64,000 nucleotides of DNA from Roseiarcus sp963794155 (GCA_963794155.1 CAWCCX010000016.1:62001-126000); one strand, 5' to 3'; shown: positions 1-9,790, counted from the stretch's first letter. Translations and numbers: made by a program. Notes: a model not told the origin generated them from the letters alone.

Positions 1-306
1 ATAGGGAACCGGCAACAGTTCGGCCTGCCGGTGGGCTAGCCATTGCGCCCGCGCCGCTCCTTGGCACTTCGGGCAGTGCCGATTGCGGCACGAGTTGTAA
101 GCGATGCGCGTCGCGCCACAATCGTCGCAGGCTTCGACATGGCCGCCGAGCGCCGCCGTTCGGCACGCCGCGATCGCGCTCATCACGCGCTGCTCGGTCC
201 GCCCTACATGTCCGACGTGATCGCGAAGATAGGCCTCGCCATGGCGACGCAGAATATCCGCGACTTCGATTGTCGGTCGGTCGAAGGAAGCTCCGGCGCG
301 TGCCAT
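1..306 (-). CDS. IS91-family transposase, N-terminal part (runs off window)
   Basis: Only the first 102 codons are inside the window, from the ATG at 306 to the window edge. The N-terminus carries the zinc-binding pattern typical of IS91/IS801-type HUH transposases: CDDCGATR, then SCRNRHCPKCQ at about residues 62-83, followed by ARAQWLAHRQAELLPVPY. The catalytic HUH and Tyr motifs would lie beyond the edge. The gene starts 21 bases after the stop of the tyrosine recombinase upstream, so the two look co-transcribed. This recombinase plus IS91-type transposase pairing is common in proteobacterial mobile elements. Family assignment is confident; whether the gene is intact cannot be seen. Confidence 0.85.
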   Translation of the reverse strand, partial: MARAGASFDRPTIEVADILRRHGEAYLRDHVGHVGRTEQRVMSAIAACRTAALGGHVEACDDCGATRIAYNSCRNRHCPKCQGAARAQWLAHRQAELLPVPY

Positions 307-327
307 TGCCAGCGCCGGAGCGCCCGT

Positions 328-1188
328 CTATCCCGGCGGCATGACCTCCAACGACAATCGATCGAGCGGACTCTGCGTCGCCCGGATCGTGTGGGTCGCG
401 ACTTGCGTGTAGCGCGCCGTCGACGACAGATTGTTATGACCGAGCAGAACCTGAATGATCCGGATGTCCGTTCCGCTTTCCAAGAGATGCGTCGCGAAGC
501 TATGGCGCAACGTGTGCAACGTGACCCGCTTGGTCAACCCGGCGGCATTGACCGCCGATCGGCACGCAGCGTGCAACACCGTCGGATCAATCGGATGCTC
601 TTCATCCCGTCCGGGAAAGAGATAGATCGTTGGCCGGGCGAGCCTCCAATAGGCGCGCAAAATGCCGAGCAATTGCGTAGACAGCATCACGTTGCGATCT
701 TTCGCGCCTTTGCCATGACGGACCAGGATCACGCCCCGCGTGCTGTCGATGTCCGCCACTCTCAGCCCCGCGACCTCCGAGGCCCTGAGCCCGGCCGCAT
801 AGGCCGTGGTCAACGCCGCCCGGCTCTTCAGGCTCGAGACGGACTCCAGAAACAGCACCACCTCGTCGGCGCTCAACACAACCGGCAGTTTGCGCGGCTC
901 GCGCGCATAGGGGATACGCTCGGGAACGTTCGCCTCGCCGAGCGTGATGCCGTAGAAGAAGCGTAAGGCGCAGACGATCTGGTTGAGACCAGGCCATGAG
1001 ATGCCCGTCGAGACGAGATGGACCTGAAAAGCGCGAACGTCTTCCAGATCCAGCTGCTCGGGCGACTTGCCAAAATACCGGCTGAACTTCGAAACCGCGC
1101 TGACGTAGGATCGCTGCGTCGCCGGCGACATGTTACGGACGGTCATGTCCTCGATCATGCGGCGGCGAAGAGGGCTCAACTGGGCCAT
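328..1188 (-). CDS. Tyrosine recombinase (phage integrase family) of an IS91-like element
   Basis: A 286-residue site-specific recombinase with an N-terminal SAM-like core-binding domain (about residues 10-90) and a C-terminal catalytic domain. The catalytic set is visible: R135 in GLRASEVAGL, K160 in HGKGAKDR, H225 and R228 in HTLRH, H251 in LLGH and Y260 in ARYTQV. It therefore looks active. The ATG at 1188 is chosen because the N-terminus MAQLSPLRRRMIEDM is typical of this group. It precedes the transposase at 306 on the same strand. The element end must lie between 1189 and about 1326, because nonribosomal peptide synthetase coding sequence begins there already truncated. Confidence 0.9.
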   Translation of the reverse strand: MAQLSPLRRRMIEDMTVRNMSPATQRSYVSAVSKFSRYFGKSPEQLDLEDVRAFQVHLVSTGISWPGLNQIVCALRFFYGITLGEANVPERIPYAREPRKLPVVLSADEVVLFLESVSSLKSRAALTTAYAAGLRASEVAGLRVADIDSTRGVILVRHGKGAKDRNVMLSTQLLGILRAYWRLARPTIYLFPGRDEEHPIDPTVLHAACRSAVNAAGLTKRVTLHTLRHSFATHLLESGTDIRIIQVLLGHNNLSSTARYTQVATHTIRATQSPLDRLSLEVMPPG

Positions 1189-1325
1189 CGGCTACTCCTG
1201 TCTGAGGGATGGGCTTCAACATCCACATCCTCTCAGGCAGGAGACCCTCACAAAATCTCGATGTGCGCGCCGCGGTAGCGGCTTCGTTCAATCCCCCGTG
1301 AGTCAACCAGCAGGGCCTTTGGTAT

Positions 1326-2708
1326 AAGTGCGTGCACGAGCTCATCGAGGCGCAGGCGGCCCGGACGCCGGAAGCGATCGCGGTCGTATCCGACGACGAA
1401 CGGCTGACCTATGCGCAGCTCAACGCCAAGGCGAACCGCCTCGCCCATCGTCTGCGGTCGCTTGGCGTTCGGCCAGACCGCCGCGTGGCGATCTGCGCCG
1501 AGCGCAGCCTCGAGATGGTGGTTGGACTGTTGGCGCCTGGCTTACTTGCTCAGCGACAGCGCGCCGATTGTGGTGCTGACCCATGGCGCTGCGCGGGCGG
1601 CGCTTGAGGAGGGCATGGCGGGGCTCGCGGATCGCCCGCCGATTCTGGTCGTGGAGGAGGACGCGGCATGGATCGGGGAATTGGCTGTTAACCCCGACCC
1701 GACGGAGGTCGGCCTCAGCTCACGTCATCTGGCCTATGTCATCTACACCTCCGGCTCGACCGGCCAGCCCAAGGGGGCGATGAACGAGCATCGGAGCGTG
1801 CTCAACCGGCTCCTCTGGGGGGCAAAGCGCGTTTGGGCTCGGCGCCGACGACCGGGTTCTGCAGAAAACGCCGTTCAGTTTTGACGTCTCGATGTGGGAA
1901 TTCTTCTGGCCTCTCCTGGCGGGCGCCCGGCTCGTGATGGCCCGCCCGGGCGGCCACAGGAACCCCGCCTATCTCATCGACGTCCTCAGGCGCGAGGGCG
2001 TCACGACCCTGCCACTTCGTGCCATCGATGATGCAGGCCTTCCTCGAGGTCGTCGACGCCTCGGGATGCGCCAGTCTCAGGCGGGTGTTTACGAGCGGCG
2101 AAGCGCTGTCCGCCGGCCTCGTGCGACTCTTTCACGAACGGCTTCCCGGAGTTCGAGCTGCACAACCTTTACGGACCGACCGAGACCGCGGTCGAGGTGA
2201 CCGCCTGGACCTCCTTCGCAGGCGCATTGCCGGCGAACGTTCCGATCGGCCGTCCGATGGCGCGAACACCCGGAACTACATCCTCGACAGTCGTCGCGAG
2301 CCGGTCCCCATTGGCGCCCCCGGCGAGATTCATATCGGCGGCGTGCCGGTCGGCAGGGGCTATCTGAACCGCCCGGAACTGACCGCGGAGCGGTTCATCG
2401 CCAATCCATTCGTCAAAGGCGAGCGGCTCTACCGGACCGGCGATCTTGGCCGCTTTCGGCCGGACGGAATTGTCGAGTATCTCGGCCGCAATGATTTCCA
2501 GGTGAAGATCCGAGGGTTCCGGATCGAGCTTGGCGAGATCGAAGCCCGGCTCGCCGAGCATCCAGGCGTGCGCGAAGCGGCCGTCGTCGCGCGCTAGGAT
2601 GCGCCCGGCGACAGGCGGCTCGTCGCTTATTACACGGCGCGGCCGGATGCGCCGGCGCCTGCGACCGAAAAGCTGCGCGCGCATCTGGCGGCGAGCCTGC
2701 CCGAATAC
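1326..2708 (+). pseudogene. NRPS adenylation domain 1, decayed remnant
   Basis: This is an adenylation domain in pieces. It begins at CVHELIEAQAARTPEAIAV, where an upstream condensation domain should be but has been lost next to the IS91-like element. Reading frames must be switched at about 1535 (with loss of roughly 20 residues around the AGGAYVPLDP core), about 1815, about 2010, about 2150 and about 2265. A TAG stop at 2595-2597 replaces the CAG found at the same place in the second A domain (ARQDA). Core motifs remain readable: YTSGSTGQPKG near 1750, FDVSMWEFF near 1885, NLYGPTE near 2170 and LYRTGDLGRF near 2430. From 2598 the frame continues without a start codon into the next module. 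Clearly non-functional. Confidence 0.9.
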
Positions 2709-5700
2709 ATGGTCCCGGCCGCCTATGTCGCGCTCGAGGCGCTGCCGCTGACCGGCAGCGGCAAGCTCGACCGCAACGCCCTGCCGGCGCCGGACAGCAA
2801 CGCCTTCGCCGCCCGGGGCTATGAGCCGCCCAAGGGCGAGACAGAGGAGACCCTGGCGCGGATTTGGGCCGGTCTGCTCCGGGTCGAGCGCGTCGGCCGC
2901 CATGACAACTTCTTCGAGGTCGGCGGGCACTCGCTCCTGGGGGTCAGGATGCTTTCCCGGCTGCGGCAAGCCTTGGGCTTGGACGCGCCGCTCGCCGATC
3001 TCTTCGCCAAGCCCACTTTGGCCGAGTTTGCAGCCGTCGCGGAAGAGAGCGCCCGGAGCGCTTTGCCGGCGATCGAACCGGCGGACCGCGGCAGCCCGCT
3101 TCCGCTCTCGTTTGCGCAGCAGCGGCTGTGGTTCCTGGCGCAAATCGACGGCGTCGGGCAAGCCTACCACATCTCAATGAACGTGCGGCTGAAGGGCGAA
3201 TTGGACAAGCGCGCTCTGCGCCGGGCGCTTGACCGCCTGGTCGCGCGGCACGAGGCGCTGCGAACCACTTTCGTCGCCGTAGACGGTCAGGCGGTTCAGC
3301 GCATCGCTCCCGCGGACCTCGGGTTTGCGCTCGAGGAGCATGACCTCGCGGGTGAGCGCGACCCTGAAGGCGCCTTGCAAAAACTGGTCGCCGAGGAAAG
3401 CGATGGCGCGTTTGATCTGCAAGGCGGCCCGCTCGCTCGCGGGCGGCTGATCCGGCTCGCTGATCGCGAGCACGCGCTGCTTTTCACCCTGCACCACATC
3501 GTCTCCGATGGCTGGTCGACGGGCGTTCTCAATCGCGAGCTCAGCGCGCTCTACGCCGCGTTCCGCGAGCGGCAGGCCGATCCGCTGCCGGACCTGGCGA
3601 TCCAATATGCCGACTACGCGGTCTGGCAGCGCCGTTGGCTTTCGGAAGCGATGCGGCAGGAGCAGGTCGATTACTGGCGGCGCACGCTCGCTGGCGCGGC
3701 CGCGGTTCTGGATTTGCCGGCCGACCGCCCCCGCCCGCCGCGGCAAGACTACACCGGCTCGGCCCTGCCGCTCGAGTTCGACGAGCGGGTCACGGCAGGG
3801 CTGAAAGCCCTGAGCCTGCGTCGAGGGACGACCCTGTTCATGACCGTGCTGGCCGGCTGGGCGGCGCTTCTGTCGCGTCTCTCCGGCCAGGAAGACCTGG
3901 TGATCGGCGCGGCTGTGGCCAATCGCGGCCGAGTCGAGATCGAACCCCTGATCGGTTTCTTCGTCAACAGCCTGGCGCTCCGGCTGGACCTGTCGGGGGA
4001 TCCGTCGGTCGGAGAGCTTCTAAACCGGGTCAGGCAACGGGTCCTGGAGGCGCAGCAGCATGAGGACTTGCCGTTCGAGCAGGTGGTGGAAATCGTGCGG
4101 CCGCCGAGAAGCCTGGCGCACGAGCCGATATTCCAGGCGATGTTCGCCTGGCAGAACCATGAGGAGGAGCCCCTCGAGCTGCCCGGCTTGACGACGACCT
4201 TGCTGAGCGCGCCGCGGTCGCACGCCAAATACGATTTGACGCTGAGCCTCGGCGAGGCCGGCGGCCGCATCGTCGGGGATCTCGAATATGCGACAGCGCT
4301 GTTCGACCGGGAAACGATCGAGCGTCACGCCGGCTATCTGAACCGTCTGCTCGAGGGGATGGCGACGGATGAGAAACGGACGATCGATCGGCTGCCGTTG
4401 CTCGGCGAGGCGGAGCGCCGTCGGCTGATTGTCGGGTGGAACAAGACCGAACGAGACTATCCGCGCGATGCATGCGTGCACGAACTCTTCGAGGCGCAGG
4501 CGGTCCGGACGCCGGAGGCGATCGCTCTTGCGCACAACGACGCCCGGCTGACGTATGGCGAACTCGGGGCCAGGGCCAACCGCCTCGCCCGTCATCTGAG
4601 AATCCTGGGCGTGCGGCGAAACGATCGCGTGGCGATCGCGCTCGAGCGGTCGATCGGGCTCGTTGTCGCCCAATTGGGGATTCTCAAATGCGGCGCCGCC
4701 TATGTGCCGCTCGATCAGACCGCTCCCCTCGAACGCCAGGCGTTCATGATCGAAGACTGCGAAGCCCGGGTGCTGCTTACGGCCTCGGGGGCGGTCGCGC
4801 CCGAGATGGCCGGCGTGACGCGGGTCGACGTCGACCACAACACGCTCGGCGGACCCGATGCGCGCGATTGGGATCCTTCGGTCGACTCTTCGGCGATCGC
4901 CTATGTCATGTACACCTCCGGCTCCACCGGCAGGCCCAAAGGCGTCATGGCTCCGCACCGGGCGATCGCGCGGCTGGCGCTCAACAATGGCTACGCCGAG
5001 TTCCTGCCGACCGACCGGGTCGCCTTCGCTTCCAACCCGGCCTTTGACGCCAGCACGATGGAAGTGTGGGCGACGCTGCTTAATGGCGGCGCGATCGTTG
5101 TCATCGACCAGCCAACCCTGCTCGATCCTGAGCGCTTCCAGCGCCAGCTCGAGAACCACGCGGTAAGCGTCCTATGGCTGACCGCGGGACTCTTTCATCA
5201 ATATGCCGATGCGCTGGCTGGTCCGTTCGCGCGCTTGCGCTATCTCATCACTGGCGGCGATGTGGTCGATCCGCGCGTGGCGGCGCGAGTGCTCGAGCCG
5301 AGTCCTCCGCAACGCCTGCTCAACGGCTATGGCCCCACCGAAACCACGACTTTCGCGGCGGCCCATCCTATACGGGATGTCGCGTCGACCGCCGCTATCC
5401 CAATCGGCCGTCCGATCTCGAACGCCCGAATTTATATTCTCGATCGTCATCGCGAGCCGGTCCCGATCGGCGCGGCCGGGGAGATTTATATTGGCGGGGA
5501 CGGCGTCGCGCGGGGCTATCTTAACCGCCCCGAGCTGACCGCGGAGCGGTTCATAGCCAGTCCTTTCGTCGACGGGGACCGGCTCTACCGGACTGGGGAT
5601 CTCGGGCGCTTTCGGCCCGACGGGACCATCGAGTTTCTCGGCCGCAACGACTTCCAGGTCAAAATCCGGGGCTTCCGGATCGAGCTCGGCGAAATCGAGG

Positions 5701-6155
5701 CGCGGCTCGGCGAGCATCCCAGCGTGCGCGAAGCTGTCGTCCTCGCGCGCCAGGACGCGGTCGGCGAGAGACGGCTCGCAGCTTATTATACCGCGCGCCC
5801 GGATGAAGCGGCCCCGGGAGCCGAGGCGCTGCGGACGCATCTGGCGGCGAGCCTGCCCGAATATATGGTCCCAGGCGCCTATGTCCGGCTCGAGGCGTTG
5901 CCGCTCACCGCCAACGGCAAGCTCGACCGCAACGCGCTGCCGGCGCCCGACAGCGACGCTTTCGCGCTCCGCGGCTACGAGCCGCCACGTGGCGAAACCG
6001 AAGAGGCGCTGGCGCCGATCTGGGCCGAGGCGCTCAAGCTCGACCGGGTCGGCCGTCACGACAATTTCTTCGACCTCGGCGGCCACTCGCTGCTCGCAAT
6101 TCGTCTGTTGTCCAGGATAAACGCGAGCATTAAGACTGATCTGCCGCTTTCGACA
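2709..6155 (+). pseudogene. NRPS module fragment: T - C - A - T (broken in last T)
   Basis: One open frame (first ATG at 2709) carries, in order: the end of A domain 1 (GKLDRNALP); a carrier domain with NFFEVGGHSLLGVRM near 2910; an LCL-like condensation domain about 3080-4430 with active site HHIVSDGWS at about 3492; a complete adenylation domain about 4465-5950 (YTSGSTGRPKGV near 4914, NGYGPTETTTF near 5322, LYRTGDLGRFRPDG near 5584, NGKLDRNALP near 5921); and a second carrier domain with DNFFDLGGHSLLAIRL near 6060. The last domain is cut at codon LPLST (6155) by a mobile element; the open frame runs only to a stop at 6182 inside the insert. The two A domains are very similar, which suggests module duplication. 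The original product is unknown. It would have acted in the cytosol as part of a multi-module assembly line. Confidence 0.9.
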
Positions 6156-6366
6156 AATAGTGTTGAAAAACTCGGAAATTGAGCCACCGCTAAAATCTCG
6201 TTTTCGCGGGCGTCGCGTCAACTCAGCCGATACTCCTCACGGCAGGGCATATAGGAGCGTCGCACGCGGCAAACCCGGTCGGTCCGCCGACCCCCAAGGA
6301 ATTTTTCACCGAGGCCGCCAGCGGTCTCCTGAATTGTGATCGATGCGGAAATTCGAGTTTTTCAAC
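6156..6366 (+). repeat. MITE-like element, copy A (left part; right end at 7693-7697)
   Basis: A non-coding element with terminal inverted repeats. The left end is ATAGTGTTGAAAAACTCGG from 6157, and the right end is CGAGTTTTTCAAC at 6354-6366, completed by ACTAT at 7693-7697 after the IS1111-like insert. Five-base direct repeats CGACA flank the whole (6151-6155 and 7698-7702). Removing the insert and one repeat restores the carrier-domain reading LPLST-VFHTP. No ORF of interest is inside. Ends and 5-base duplications point to mobilisation in trans by a DDE transposase not present in this window. Confidence 0.85.
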
Positions 6367-6439
6367 ATCGGGTAATGGGCGGGGCTCTTCCTTCGGGGGC
6401 CGATAGGATCGGCCGTGGTTTGGAAGAGGAGACTTTTCG

Positions 6440-7453
6440 ATGGATTACTTTGCTGGGCTAGATATCTCGATGGACGAGACCCACGTTTGCGTTCTCGACC
6501 GGGAAGGCGAGGTCGTTCGCGAGAGCAAGACGGCATCGACCGCGCAAGCGATCGCCGACGAGTTGTCGAAAGCGCCAATCTGCCATCGGATCGTCTTTGA
6601 GACCGGACGCATGGCGCCGATCCTGTTCCATGGGTTGAGCCAACTCGGTCTGCCTGTGGTCTGCGTCGAAAGTCGGCAGGCCTACCAGGCGCTCAAGTCG
6701 CTCGCGACCCACAAGACCGATCGCAATGACGCGCGAGGGCTAGCGCACTTGGCCCGCACCGGGTTCTTCAAGCCCGTGCACGTGAAGTCTTTGTCGGCCC
6801 ACGCCGTCCGTTCGTTGATCATCGCGCGCAAGAAGCTGGTCGGCCAGCGTGTGACCCTGGAAAATCAGATCCGAGGCCTGGCGGTCGTCTTTGGGATCCG
6901 GCTTCCTCGGGCGCTCACCACCGCGTTCGTCAACCAGGCTCTCAAAGCCAGCGAGGGTGTGGCGGGCCTCTCCGCCGCCATGCGGGGTCTGATCGCCGCG
7001 CGCACCGCGGTTATGAGCGCGGTCGCGGCGATCGACGCCGATATGAGGCGGATGACGAGAGCTTCGGACGCCTGCCGCCGGCTGATGACAATCCCAGGTG
7101 TCGGTCAACTGACCGCGCTCGCCTTTGTCGCCGCGATCGACGATCCCTCGCGCATCCGCCGATCACGAGACGTCGGCGCCTATCTGGGCCTGGTTCCAAG
7201 ACGCTATCAGTCGGGCGAGGTCGACTATGTCGGCGGAATCTCGAAATGCGGCGACCGGCGGGTGCGGACCCTGCTGTACGAGGCCGCCAATGTCATGCTG
7301 ACCCGCTACAAGGGCCAGCTCAAGCTCAAGGACTGGGCCTTCGCGATCGCGAAGCGGTCGAGCATGCGTAAGGCGCGCGTTGCTTTGGCGCGTCGCCTCG
7401 CGATCATCATGCACGCGATGCTGCGGGACGAGACCGAGTTCCTCGCGGCGTAG
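6440..7453 (+). CDS. IS110-family DEDD transposase (copy A)
   Basis: A 337-residue recombinase of the RNA-guided IS110 family. The N-terminal RuvC-like DEDD domain shows D8 in AGLDISMDE, E54 in VFETGR, and D94/D97 in HKTDRNDARGLAHL. The C-terminal Transposase_20 region has the helix-hairpin-helix motif TIPGVGQLTALAF (about residues 214-226) and the conserved SGEVDYVGGISKCGDRRVR segment, whose Ser is the predicted nucleophile. Length and motifs are complete, so it is probably active. It starts at the ATG at 6440, preceded by GGAAGAGGAG. Copy B differs by D40H only. Confidence 0.97.
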   Translation: MDYFAGLDISMDETHVCVLDREGEVVRESKTASTAQAIADELSKAPICHRIVFETGRMAPILFHGLSQLGLPVVCVESRQAYQALKSLATHKTDRNDARGLAHLARTGFFKPVHVKSLSAHAVRSLIIARKKLVGQRVTLENQIRGLAVVFGIRLPRALTTAFVNQALKASEGVAGLSAAMRGLIAARTAVMSAVAAIDADMRRMTRASDACRRLMTIPGVGQLTALAFVAAIDDPSRIRRSRDVGAYLGLVPRRYQSGEVDYVGGISKCGDRRVRTLLYEAANVMLTRYKGQLKLKDWAFAIAKRSSMRKARVALARRLAIIMHAMLRDETEFLAA

Positions 7454-7484
7454 GCCTAACCAATCACAGAGACAGGAGACCGCA

Positions 7485-7650
7485 TCCAGCTCCCGCAAGG
7501 AGCGACGCCCGAGGGAGGGAGCAGACGACGGCGCCGATTGTGTTGCAGCGGCAACTACCAGCCGACTGCGGTTTCAACCTCGCCGCACTGCGCCCAGCTT
7601 ACCCCATCAAGCGCCAGCGAGCGCGCAGAGAACACAGGCATCCCTAGGCG
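7485..7650 (+). ncRNA. Putative bridge/seek RNA of the IS1111-like element (copy A)
   Basis: This lies in the 3' noncoding part of the element, where IS1111-group guide RNAs are encoded. Seen by eye: a 5' hairpin GCTCC-CGCAA-GGAGC (7489-7503). Then a loop closed by GGCG (7530-7533)/CGCC (7581-7584), with 5' segment ATTGTGTTG (7537-7545), an apical hairpin GCAGCGGC/GCCGaCTGC (7545-7569) and 3' segment TTTCAAC (7572-7578). Then a second loop with TTACCCCAT (7599-7607), hairpin GCGC/GCGC (7611-7624) and AGAGAAC (7627-7633). The first pair matches the two strands of the target (ATAGT-GT-TG and TTTCA-AC). The second pair matches the element ends (TTACCCgAT and AGAGA-AC). Exact RNA ends are unknown and the boundaries are approximate. 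Confidence 0.65.
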
Positions 7651-7702
7651 TCGAAAACCGGAAGAGCCTTTCTCCTTGACCCATTAGAGAACACTATCGA
7701 CA

Positions 7703-8623
7703 GTGTTCCACACGCCGACGATCGCCACGCTGGCTGAATTGCTCGAAAACCAAACGACGCCATCGGAATGGTATTCAATGGTTCCCATCCGACGGCAGGG
7801 ATCCAGACCGCCTCTGTTTTGCATGGAAGTGCTTGGCGCCGAATTCTTTAAGCTTATTGGTGCCGAACAACCAATTTATAGCCTCCGGTTTGGAGTCGGT
7901 TCGCCTCGCGGGAGCGTTCTCCTCTTGCCGAAGATCGAAGACCTGGCCGCTCACTACATCCAGGAACTGCAGATTGTTCAACCGAAGGGTCCATACTTCC
8001 TGGTGGGGTATTCGTGGGGGGGACTGGTTGCGTATGAGACAGCGCAGCAATTGACCGCCATGGGGGAGGTTGTTGAATTCGTCGCCCTCGTGGATACTGT
8101 TTTGCCATTATCAATTGGACATACGCTCGGCGATCGATTTATGAGATTAATCTCCTCTCGGAGGATGTTAGAGAAAATCAAATACAAGATCAAAACGAAA
8201 TTGACGGTACAAGGACTGAAGTACTATTCAAAGTTGAGATTCAGAAGACTGATGCACGGCTCGAATTATTACCGTCCCGACGCTTTTGACGTTGAAACGA
8301 TCTATAAGATCATCAGGTCGTATCATCCGCGCCCGTATTCGGGGAGGGTCATTTTCTTCAAGGCCACAGAGAGCTCAATCCGGGACGGTCGCCGCGACCA
8401 ATCGCCTGAAGAAGGGTGGAAGAGACTTGTCGGCCAGGGGTTGGAGTTCGAAGAGGTTTGCTGTGACCACGCCGCGATCATGAAGGATCCAAACGTCGCC
8501 AGGATAGTTCGAAAAATCAGAGCGGCCATGGACAGAGCGACTGTCCGCGATCGATTCGCGGACAAAGAATCTCGCGAGCGCCTCGGACATCAAGGCGGCG
8601 CCGATTCCCGGCGTCTGGCATGA
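7703..8623 (+). pseudogene. NRPS 3' fragment: end of carrier domain plus thioesterase
   Basis: This is the downstream remainder of the interrupted synthetase gene. The first residues VFHTPTIATLAELLE are the last helix of a carrier domain and continue LPLST at 6155. A type I thioesterase (alpha/beta hydrolase) follows, with the nucleophile S104 in VGYSWGG, a probable acid in LVDTVLP and the His in CCDHAAIM near residue 257. It would have released the peptide by hydrolysis or cyclisation. The frame is open from a GTG at 7703, but there is no natural start, so expression as a separate protein is unlikely. One 60-base row (8101-8160) counts only 25 G/C, far below the rest of the NRPS. Confidence 0.85.
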
Positions 8624-8726
8624 GCGGCGGCGCCAAATCCTGAGCCGCTGCGTTCGCCGCAGGTCCCGGTCGAAGGCCATTTGAGCTGAAGAATGGATCA
8701 CCCTTTCACGCGTCCCAGAGAACCCG

Positions 8727-9524
8727 ATGCCGAAATTCTCTGCCAATTTGGCCTTTCTATTCACGGAGCTGCCGTTCCTGGACCGTTTCGTCGCAGCCGC
8801 GGGGGCCGGGTTCAAGGCCGTCGAGTACCCGTCGCCCTATGAGCACTCCGCGCGCGATATCGCCCGGCGCCTCGCCGATCACGATCTGACCCAGGCGCTC
8901 TTCAACCTGCCCGCCGGAGACTGGGAGGCTGGCGAACGCGGAACTGCTATCCTCCCCGGGCGCGAAGCCAAGTTCCGCGACGGCGTCTCGCGGGCTCTCG
9001 ACTATGCCGAGGAACTCGGCTGCACGCGCCTCAATTGCCTCGCCGGCGTTGCGCCGCCCGGCGCCGGTCGATCCACCCTCGAAGAGACATTCGTCGCCAA
9101 CCTGGCCTTTGCCGCCGACGCGGCGCGCCAGCGCGGCGTCAGGCTCCTGATCGAGCCGATCAACACCCGCGACATGCCGGGCTTCTTTTTGAATCGCAGC
9201 GACGAGGCCATACGCGTCATGAGCCGCGTCAAGTCCGACAATCTCTATCTGCAAGCCGATCTCTATCATATGCAGGTGATGGAGGGCGACCTCGCCTGCC
9301 GTCTCGAAACGGCGATGCCGCAAGTTGCGCATATCCAGATCGCCGACAATCCTGGCCGGCATGAGCCGGGCACGGGCGAAATCAACTGTGCGTTCCTGCT
9401 GCCGTTGATCGATCAACTCGGCTACGAGGGCTGGGTCGGCTGCGAATATCGGCCGCTGACAACCGTCGAAACAGGCCTGGCCTGGATGGCGCCCTTTCGC
9501 GAACCCGGCCGCAAGCCGCGTTGA
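8727..9524 (+). CDS. hyi: Hydroxypyruvate isomerase family protein (TIM barrel)
   Basis: A 265-residue xylose-isomerase-like TIM-barrel protein, close to the usual 258 residues of hydroxypyruvate isomerase (hydroxypyruvate to tartronate semialdehyde, glyoxylate metabolism). Family landmarks are MPKFSANLAFLFTELPFLDR at the start, LLIEPINTRDMPGFFL (metal-binding Glu), LYHMQVMEGDL, HIQIADNPGRHEPGTGEI and GWVGCEYRPL. It uses the ATG at 8727. It stands alone between the NRPS remains and the AsmA-like gene, with no glyoxylate carboligase or reductase neighbour, so its in vivo substrate is uncertain within the Hyi/OtnI group. Confidence 0.85.
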   Translation: MPKFSANLAFLFTELPFLDRFVAAAGAGFKAVEYPSPYEHSARDIARRLADHDLTQALFNLPAGDWEAGERGTAILPGREAKFRDGVSRALDYAEELGCTRLNCLAGVAPPGAGRSTLEETFVANLAFAADAARQRGVRLLIEPINTRDMPGFFLNRSDEAIRVMSRVKSDNLYLQADLYHMQVMEGDLACRLETAMPQVAHIQIADNPGRHEPGTGEINCAFLLPLIDQLGYEGWVGCEYRPLTTVETGLAWMAPFREPGRKPR

Positions 9525-9790
9525 CCTTGGACGCGTGGCGGAACGATGTTGAGCCCTGCCCAGTCATATCGTCCGCCGAGGAAATATCGATCCGATCGCT
9601 TGCAGAAAAACAGAATCGGCGGTTTCGCTGCCGACGACGGTGATCGGCCGGTCGCGGCCGATCAGCCCTCACGCGAACAGCCCAACGCCGATTTGTTGTC
9701 ACGGTCATACTTTCGCGCCATTTTAAACCGCGATGGTCGCCGCGTCGTTCCCGCGGCAGCTCGTCGAGACGGAGTGGAAATCCTTTCCCC

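Larger units (their letters stand above)
6367..7690 (+). mobile_element. IS110-family (IS1111-like) insertion sequence, copy A
   Basis: A 1324-base element inserted in the right terminal repeat of the MITE. It is bounded on both sides by the dinucleotide AC (6365-6366 and 7691-7692), and deleting it plus one AC restores TTTTTCAACACTAT, the exact reverse complement of the MITE left end. It has short subterminal inverted repeats, TAATGGG (6373-6379) and CCCATTA (7680-7686), as IS1111-subgroup elements do. It holds a 73-base leader, one DEDD transposase gene and a 237-base 3' noncoding region proposed to encode a guide RNA. A copy with about four visible base differences lies at 60056-61379 in the same orientation. 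Confidence 0.9.

Noticed and set aside
43..966. 307-codon plus-strand frame over the recombinase
   Set aside because: The opposite strand has all tyrosine-recombinase catalytic residues; this frame has none of any family.
7703..8623. Stand-alone type II thioesterase gene
   Set aside because: It begins with the last helix of a carrier domain and joins the interrupted NRPS frame exactly when the insert is removed, so it is a type I domain fragment.
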